From Flaccisagitta enflata (lineage: Eukaryota; Chaetognatha; Sagittoidea; Aphragmophora): 64,000 nt of DNA. Every line of letters starts with the position of its first letter. Position 1 is the stretch's first letter. The notes under the pieces are model-generated. The model was not told the DNA's origin and ran no database searches. It saw nothing but the letters and a program-made list of their open reading frames with translations. A program made the translations under genes and the position numbers. The DNA lies in the NCBI GenBank assembly GCA_965153355.1, contig OZ231127.1, positions 8,928,001-8,992,000 of the forward strand, in the 5' to 3' direction. Positions 57,769-64,000 of the stretch are shown here, piece by piece.

Positions 57769-58379
57769 GACAGCGTGCCCACGAAGCCAACATTTAGGGT
57801 ATCAAAACGGGTCAAAATAGAACATATACATGAGTGAAAACAGAAAAACAAGTGAATAAAAGTGATTAAGAAAAGACTTGCATGATATTTGAAAGCAAAA
57901 TTTGCATCCATTAAGCAAGAGACTCAGATTTAGCTTAAATTACTGAAGAAGATTTACTGAAAATTTCTACAAATTTCTTTTTTGTCACTGACAAGGGGTT
58001 GGTCGAAATTTTAAGTTTGCATAGAAAATGAAAAAATGAAAAAACAAAGAACATAGTTCTCTTCCCAAATCATTTTTAGAGAGAACTATGTTTTTGAAAA
58101 TGCAAAATTCTTCTGGGTGTGGCTTTCTTATAATTTCGACCTGAGGAAATAGAAAAAAGTGTCAACAGAATTTCACTAAAAATCTTCATTTTCTTGCCAT
58201 TTTCCGTGAGAATTGTTTATCAAAAGGCAATTTAAAGCGTAGAATATGGAACAGACATACATATCAAGTGTATCTAGTGACAACTTGGGCAATGATGACA
58301 TTTGTGGATGGATAATTAGTCCATTATTGATGCAAAATTGGGGTGAAGCGCTTCGTTTTCCCCTGGCAGATTTCACGTC
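57769..58379 (+). mobile_element. 611-bp ATAA-flanked element with conserved central hairpin
   Basis: The termini are GAC...GTC with flanks ATAA (57765-57768 and 58380-58383). Its length is almost identical to 47459-48071. The stem CATAGTTCTCT (58052-58062) with AGAGAACTATG (58080-58090) takes the place of CATAGCCGCCT with AGGCGGCTATG. The flanking words GCATAGAAAATGAAAAAA and AAAATGCAAAA are shared. Confidence 0.85.
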
Positions 58380-58577
58380 ATAAGTGGATCAATCGTTTTT
58401 TCCTTCATATTGCCAAAAATTAATACTTTTGATTTTTTTGTATTGAAAGATAAACAAAATTCTTTGCAAAATTCTGAACATAAATCAAGCATTTTCTGCA
58501 TGGCACCTCTACTAGGTGCAATAAGACACATATCATCAGCATATAATAGGCATGCAAGAAATAAATCTATTATATGG
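58380..58577 (-). pseudogene. LINE RT catalytic fragment
   Basis: Contains LLYADDMCLIAPSRGAMQKM, the RT YADD catalytic box, followed by FNTKKSKVLIFGN. The N-terminal RT is missing because the LINE is 5-prime truncated at about 58577. Confidence 0.85.
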
Positions 58578-58861
58578 ATGCAACTACCATCATGTAAAAA
58601 TTTGTGGCCCTCCTTAGATGGCTTCATAGGAAAATTTGGCCACAAAAACCAAAAATCGCTCCAAAAAAATCAGTTTTTTGAGTTAATTGACCTAAAAACA
58701 ATATTTGAAGGTCAGGGTACCCCATTTTGCTAATATAAGATGTTTGGAGGTTCCAAAAAAAATTTCAGGCCATATTTCCAAAAAATGGCTGAGATATGAC
58801 CATTTGAAGCGACGTGGTAAAAATGGAAAACGCCGAAAATGGTCATTTTTTGTGATTTTTT

Positions 58862-59027
58862 AGCCAAAAACCCTATAACCCAAAAACCCTAAAAACCCAA
58901 AAAAAGTAAAGTGTGACGGACGGACCAACCGACCGACCGACGGACAAACGGACCGACGGACCGACGGACGGACTAACGGACCGACGGACAAAGCGGGGTG
59001 TAGAGTCGCGTAGCACGCGACTAAAAA
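58862..59027 (+). mobile_element. Hairpin-family 3-prime part
   Basis: ACCCAAAAACCC units, GTAAAGTGTGACGGACGG, the array, and the hairpin AGTCGCGT-AGC-ACGCGACT followed by AAAAA. No recognisable 5-prime end; it directly follows the transposon arm. Confidence 0.75.
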
Positions 59028-59038
59028 GAAATAACCAT

Positions 59039-59248
59039 TTTTAGTCGCATGCTACGCTTTGTCGGTCCGTCCGTCCGTTGGTCCGTCCGTCTGTCGGTCC
59101 ATCCATCCGTCGGTCCGTCACACTTTACTTTTTTGGGGGGTTTTGCGGTCTTTGGCCTCACTGCTCCTGCCCAAATGATTGAGTGACCTCAAATACAGCC
59201 CCTGCCCACCCGCACGCGACTGGGGTAGCCGTGTATCCGGCCTTGTTA
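59039..59248 (-). mobile_element. Hairpin-ended element, one stem arm lost
   Basis: The 5-prime end is complete (ACAAGGCCGGATACACGGC, CAGTCGCGTGCGGGTGGGC). The 3-prime end retains only TAGCATGCGACTAAAAA, and the first stem strand (GAGTCGCG) is deleted. Confidence 0.8.
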
Positions 59249-59288
59249 GTCAAAGACATGCAAATCTAACCTTGCTTTGTCAGTCAGT

Positions 59289-59467
<179 letters not shown>

Positions 59468-59681
59468 CACACACACACACACAAACACTAAGAGAAGGGG
59501 GAGGGAGTGGTTAGAAGAGGATTGGTGATTCAAAAGAACGATCTGTACTCGAAACAAAAGTCGGCAATAAATCTTTTTGGTGTTTACGTGTCAGTTGATG
59601 AAAAGATGCCTCGCCTAAAAAATGTAAGAAACGTAAGAACGTAAGAACCTGCATGTGTTTCAACTGACAACCAAAAACGTG

Positions 59682-59902
59682 TTTTTAGTCGCGTGCTACG
59701 CGACTCTACACCCAGCTTTGTCTGTCCATTGGTCCGTCCGTCGGTCCATCCGTCGGTCCATCCGTCAGTCCGTAGGTCCGTCCGTCACACTGGGTTTTTG
59801 CGGTTTTTGGCCTCACTGCTCCTGCCCAAATGATGGAGTGACCTCAACTATGGCCCCTGCCCACCCGCACGCGACTGGGGTAGCCATGTATCCGGCCTTA
59901 TT
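59682..59902 (-). mobile_element. Hairpin-ended (GGAC)n element, complete
   Basis: The 3-prime hairpin is AGTCGCGT-AGC-ACGCGACT. The order CAAAAACCCAGTGTGACGG, GCAGGAGCAGTGAGGCC, CAGTCGCGTGCGGGTGGGC and AAGGCCGGATACATGGC matches 17971-18264. Confidence 0.82.
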
Positions 59903-59949
59903 TACTGTAAAACAGGTATATCCTTAACATATATAAATTGCAATGTTCC

Positions 59950-60140
59950 TACAAAATAGTGAGCGAAGCAAGTGAGCGAGCCTGTGAATGAAGCAATCAA
60001 GCGAGCAAAGCAAGTGGAGCCCTGCAAAGTGGAGCCCTGCAGATAAAGTGAGTGGATAGAGCGAGAGAATGTAACGAGCAACCGAGTGGCCCGTTAAAAA
60101 CACAATTGTCTGTGACTGGAAACACGCCCTTTGGCTGCGT
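59950..60140 (-). repeat. Dispersed GCTCGCTCC-rich repeat, copy 3
   Basis: Read in reverse: GGGCGTGTTTCCAGTCACAG, TTTTTAACGGGCCACTCGG, then GCTCG/CTTGC words. Related to 14187-14535 and 28830-28975. Confidence 0.75.
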
Positions 60141-61979
60141 AGGTTTGGATGCTTCAACGTTTCATTTTCTTACACGCAGAGTTTTTGAAACACGAGGCAT
60201 TTTTCAGTTTTACCACGTCGCTTAAAATGGTGATATCTCAGCCATTTTATGGAAGTATGGCCTGAAACGTTTTTAAGAACTTCCAAACATCTTATATTAG
60301 CAAAACAAAAAAAAAATGGGGTACCCTGACCTTCAAATATTGTTTCTAGGTCAATGAACTGAGAAAACTGATTTTTTTGAGCAATTTTTTTTGTGGCTTA
60401 ATTTTCCTATGAAGCCATTTAAGGAGGGCCAAAAATTTTTTTCATGATGGTAGTTGCATTTATTAGGAACTTCCATTTCTAATTTGAAGGCATTCCATTC
60501 ATTTTTGTAGTCACAATGAAATAAAAACTATTTATTTTTTGCTTCAGGGGCCCTTTTTGGGCCTTTTTAGGTACCCCACCATAGCCCCATCATTATGATT
60601 CCTGTTTTTATAATCTTTTACATCTTGTAGTGTCCCCAACTATGAATTAAAATGAACGGGACCCCTCCTTGTATCCAATTGTTTTAAGAAATCAACAAAA
60701 ATGACCATTTTTGGCATTTTTCAGTTTTACCACGTCGCTTCAAATGGTCATATCTAAGCCATTTTTTGGAAATATGGCCTGAAATTTTTTTTGGAACCTC
60801 TAAACATCTTATAATAGCAAATAGAAAAAAAAATTGGGGAACCCTGACCTTGAAATATTGTTTTTAGGTCAATGAACTAAAAAAACTGAATTTTTTGAGC
60901 GATTTTTGGTTTTTGTGGCCAAATTTTCCTATGAAGCCATTTAAGGAGGGCCACACATTTTTACATGATGGTAGTTGCATTTATCAAAAACTTCCATTTC
61001 CAATTTGAAGGCATTCCATTCATTTTTGTAGTCACAATGAAAAAAAAACTACATATTCTTGGTTTAGGGGCCCACTTTGGGCCTTTTTAGGTACCCCACA
61101 ATAGCCCCATCATTATGATTCCTGTTTTTATAATCTCTTACATCTTGTAGTGTCCCCAACTATGAATTAAAATGAACGGGACCCCTTTTTGTACCCAATT
61201 GTTTTAAAAAATTACCAAAAATGACCATTTTTGGCGTTTTCCATTTTTACCACGTCGCTTCAAATGGTCATATCTCAGCCATTTTTTGGAAATATGGCCT
61301 GAAATTTTTTTTGGAACCTCCAAACATCTTATATTAGCAAAATAGAAAAAAAAAATTGGGGTACCCTGACCTTAAAATACTGTTTTTAGGTCAATTAATT
61401 CAAAAAACTGATTTTTTGGGAGCGATTTTTGGTTTTGGTGGCTAAATTTTCCTATGAAGCCATCTAAGGAGGGCCACAAATTTTTACATGATGGTAGTTG
61501 CATTTATAAGGAACTTCCATTTCAAATTTGAAGTCATTCCATTCATTTTTATAGTCACAATAAAAAAAAAACTACATTTTTTTCGTTTTAGGGGCCCTTT
61601 TTGGGCCTTTTTAGGTACCCCACAATAGCCCCATCATCATGATTCTTGTTTTACTAGTCTCTTACATCTTGAAGTGTCCCCAACTATGAATTTAAACACT
61701 TGGCCTCCATTTAAGTACTAAATTTTGGCCAAAAATACCAAAAAATAGCTATTTTTGGGCGGTTTTTGGGGCCGTTTCTAAACGCCCCTGCGTAAGGCTC
61801 TAAAAAGGTCACGGTTGGATTCCCCAGGTTTTTTTTACATAAGATTGGGCCTTTTTTAGCCTCCTTACTAAATTTTTTTTTTTTTTCATCGTAGCCCAAC
61901 TTGTGCAGGTAACGGTCTAGATTCTGGGGCAGCGGGCAGCGCCGCTTGTCGGCAGGCCTAAGAGAGTCTCGGCAGGTCT

Positions 61980-62220
61980 CGGCAGAGGAAGAAGAAGAAA
62001 AAGAAAAGAAGAAAAAGAAGAGAAGAAAAAAGAACGAAGAAAAAGATAAAGGAAAGAAACAAAAGAAAAAGAAGAGAAAGAAAAGAAAGAAGAAGAAGAA
62101 GAAGAAGAAGAAGAAGAAGAAGAAGAAGAAGAAGAAGAAGAAGAAGAAGAAGAAGAAGAAGAAGAAGAAGAAGAAGAAGAAGAGGATAAAGAAGAAGAAG
62201 ATAAAGAAGAAGACAAAAAG
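61980..62220. repeat. (GAA)n microsatellite
   Basis: GAA triplets with AAAAG interruptions. Poly-Lys, Ser and Phe frames are artefacts. Confidence 0.97.
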
Positions 62221-62430
62221 AGAACAAAAGACAAGTGGGCATGTTAAAGAGGGAAGCAACAAATCTTGGCACTCGGCAGCTTGAAGAAGATAAACATAAG
62301 AAAAAGAAAAGAAAAGGTGGAATAGTAGAAAAGGAGCAAAACGAAGGTAAAAAGAACATAAAAGTAAAAGAAAAAGAAGAGGAAAAAAAAACGAGAGGAA
62401 AAGTAAGGAAAAGAAGAATAGGAATGAAAA

Positions 62431-62576
62431 ACAAGGCTGGATACACGGCAAGACAGTCGCGGACCGTTGGGCAGGGGTTGTAATGCAAAAACTGCTTGAA
62501 ATTCAGATATATTTGTAAGGTACCAACGTACCAACTGACACAGCAAGGTGTAGAGTTGCGTGTCCGCGATTTAAAA
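62431..62576 (+). mobile_element. Hairpin-family element, short and decayed
   Basis: ACAAGGCTGGATACACGGC, CAGTCGCGGACCGTTGGGCA and AAGGTGTAGAGTTGCG. The end TGTCCGCGATTTAAAA is a partly unpaired stem. The array is reduced to GTACCAACGTACCAAC. Confidence 0.7.
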
Positions 62577-62690
62577 GAAAAGACGGGAATGGCAGGCATT
62601 TCGGCGTTTCGGAAGGTCTCGACAAAAAAGGAAGAGAGAGACAGACAGACAGCAACGCATAGTGACGAATTTCCTACTTGGTCAAAACGA

Positions 62691-62931
62691 AAGTTACGTT
62701 GAGAGCATGGGAAGTATGCTGAAACATCTTAACAAACAAAATCGCGATCTCTTGCTCAAGTCATTAGAACACAAAGTAATCATCAGCTGGAATGGTCCCA
62801 AAATTCAGCATGCTGATAAGCTTATCAAAGAAACGATTGATTCAATGCATGGAGTTGGAAAATGGCACATTGTGCAAGCCACGACTGCCACCAAACTCAA
62901 ATTCTATCATGTATCTCTCGACTCGGCATGA
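62691..62931 (+). CDS. Uncharacterised ORF (about 80 codons), possible terminal exon
   Basis: A non-repetitive frame ending at TGA 62929-62931. It includes GSMLKHLNKQNRDLLLKSLE, HKVIISWNGPKIQHADKLIK and HGVGKWHIVQATTATKLKF. Composition is protein-like (alternating charged and hydrophobic residues). I recognise no family, see no upstream exon, and the 5-prime side is simple repeat. It could be a last exon, a gene relic or chance. Confidence 0.3.
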
Positions 62932-63007
62932 TTCTTGTGAAAATGTTTTTTTTCTATGAACGACTTCTCTTTCAATACCATGAATGAGTGAATGGAAGTA
63001 GTATGTG

Positions 63008-63216
63008 AACAAGTGACGCAGGGTCACAATATCGTTGGGGACGGGTGGGCAGGGGCATCCAAGCCCCATCCTCATCCCAAGTCCCTCAGTAACATACACA
63101 AAATGCATCTAAAACGCTCGTTTTCACACTTTATGACTTGTGTTCATGGTCCAATGGACCAACGGACCAATGGACCAACAAAGCCTCTTATAAAGTTGCG
63201 TGTCCGCAACTAAAAA
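63008..63216 (+). mobile_element. Hairpin-ended element, AAGTGACGC subfamily, complete
   Basis: ACAAGTGACGCAGGGTCACA, ACGGGTGGGCAGGGGCATCC, TAAAACGCTCGTTTTCACAC, (GGACCAAT)n and the hairpin AGTTGCG-TGTC-CGCAACT followed by AAAAA. Confidence 0.85.
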
Positions 63217-63546
63217 CAAACAAACAGTTTTTTGAGGCAAGTGGCTTAAAAGACACTTCTCTTTTGCATGATTGAAAAAAAAACCACTTCTTACCGCGTT
63301 CATTTATGTTTTTTCTTCATTTAAAGTTAGGTATAGGAGAGAGAGAAAAAAAATGGCATTCGGCAGATTCTACTAGAAAATTTTTGCTTCTCGGCAGGAT
63401 AGAATAATCTAAAGGTCTGATCACCGCCTGCACGCCCGAGTTTGTCCGCGCAATGTTTTGATCGCCCACGGGGCAAAACTGTTTTGATTCGCTTCATCAT
63501 GTGTTGCTAAATTATGTGGCAAAGATGCCAACTTATGTTTCTTCTT
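63217..63546. other. No gene seen
   Basis: Mixed AT-rich sequence. No supported feature. Confidence 0.4.
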
Positions 63547-63679
63547 AAGCGCGACAAAGCACCTCTATAACTGGCTCTGTCCTTTAGTCGGTCAATCGGT
63601 ATGTCGGTTGGTCGGTTAGTCGGTCCGTAACGCATTCGTTTGACGATCCACAAGACATGTTGGCCTACTTGGCCTTGTT
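63547..63679 (-). mobile_element. Hairpin-ended element, AGGTGC subfamily
   Basis: Minus-strand 5-prime end ACAAGGCCAAGTAGGCC, TGGATCGTCAAACGAATGCG and a (GACC)n run. The 3-prime stem is AGGTGC-TTTGTC-GCGC, with one side mutated. Confidence 0.75.
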
Positions 63680-64000
63680 AGATGCTTCCTCGCATCAATG
63701 TAAAAGGGTCTTTTTGTCCATTCGTCCCTCCATCGGTCTGTTAGCCCCTTCGTCCATCCATCCGTTACCCCATCTTTTGGCTTGTCCTTCTGTCGGTCCA
63801 TCCATGTGTCAGTACCTGGCCCGAGCGGAAAATGGCGGAAAAGCGCTTTGCCGAGGACGCAACAAAAACACCATTTTCCATTATATAGCGGAATGATTTG
63901 ATTCATTGCAATTCCGTGATGGGGACGGGACGGAACAATATCCCTGATTGAATATATTCAAACTACATTTGACTTTATTTGGATCTGATCAAATTTGTGA
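63680..64000. other. No gene; CATCC/GTCC-rich patch
   Basis: TCCATCCATCCG-type words at 63715-63815 suggest another decayed array element. The window end is AT-rich. No coding frame with a domain. Confidence 0.4.

Larger units (their letters stand above)
57191..58577 (-). mobile_element. LINE fragment inserted in transposon arm
   Basis: A 5-prime-truncated LINE on the minus strand, interrupting the arm sequence between GGAAGTTCCTTAT and GCAACTACCATC. It carries RT motifs and a stop, then a T-rich 3-prime tail (57255-57295). A 611-bp element is nested inside it. Confidence 0.8.

Overview
This is an animal (metazoan) nuclear genome window. It holds an intron-containing HOP/STI1-type gene joined to a CD225/dispanin domain, a kringle-domain exon fragment, a BEL/Pao LTR retrotransposon and endonuclease-type LINEs. 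No bacterial, viral or organellar gene organisation is present. I cannot name the species. The mix of short elements carrying tandem arrays, very long (GA)n, (AAC)n and (AAAG)n tracts and nested DNA transposons suggests an invertebrate, and that is inference only.

Layout. 1-5.7 kb: microsatellite clusters, including a tandem duplication of about 475 bp. 6006-14181: a young, nearly complete BEL/Pao element on the minus strand, with 485/488-bp LTRs, a 5-bp target duplication and two frame breaks. 14.2-18.3 kb: dispersed repeats, a TA-flanked fold-back MITE, inverted-arm repeats and an (AAAG)n tract. 18.5-22.8 kb: a degenerate TTAGGG-like array invaded by two hAT-type elements, and a LINE 3-prime fragment split by a third. 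24.3-28.6 kb: a transposon with long terminal repeat arms around a kringle exon fragment. 29.07-31.09 kb: the main host gene. 31.8-44.7 kb: inverted-arm repeats, minisatellites, an hAT element and a large AT-rich palindromic array. 46-55.7 kb: more inverted-arm and hairpin-ended repeats, a LINE broken by an 800-bp DNA transposon, and two long minisatellites. 56.25-61.9 kb: a second copy of the long-arm transposon, in the opposite orientation. 62-64 kb: further hairpin-ended repeats and one orphan ORF.

Most interesting biology. (1) The gene at 29066-31093 encodes the HOP Hsp70-binding TPR1 domain and the DP1 domain. In the same final exon it continues into a proline-rich linker and a two-helix CD225 (IFITM-like) membrane domain, so it predicts a membrane-anchored Hsp70 adaptor. 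(2) A family of about 20 short repeats begins near ACAAGGCC or ACAAGTAAC and ends in a hairpin followed by CTAAAAA. The hairpin stems differ by paired changes, and each copy carries its own internal tandem array. (3) Two 611/613-bp elements with 4-bp TTAA/ATAA duplications keep a central hairpin in which four base pairs have changed on both sides. (4) The two long-arm transposons have distinguishable A and B ends and 4-bp target duplications.

Almost all other open frames are translations of simple repeats. All element boundaries were read by eye from terminal repeats, target duplications and filled versus empty sites. Family names are inferences unless protein motifs are cited.
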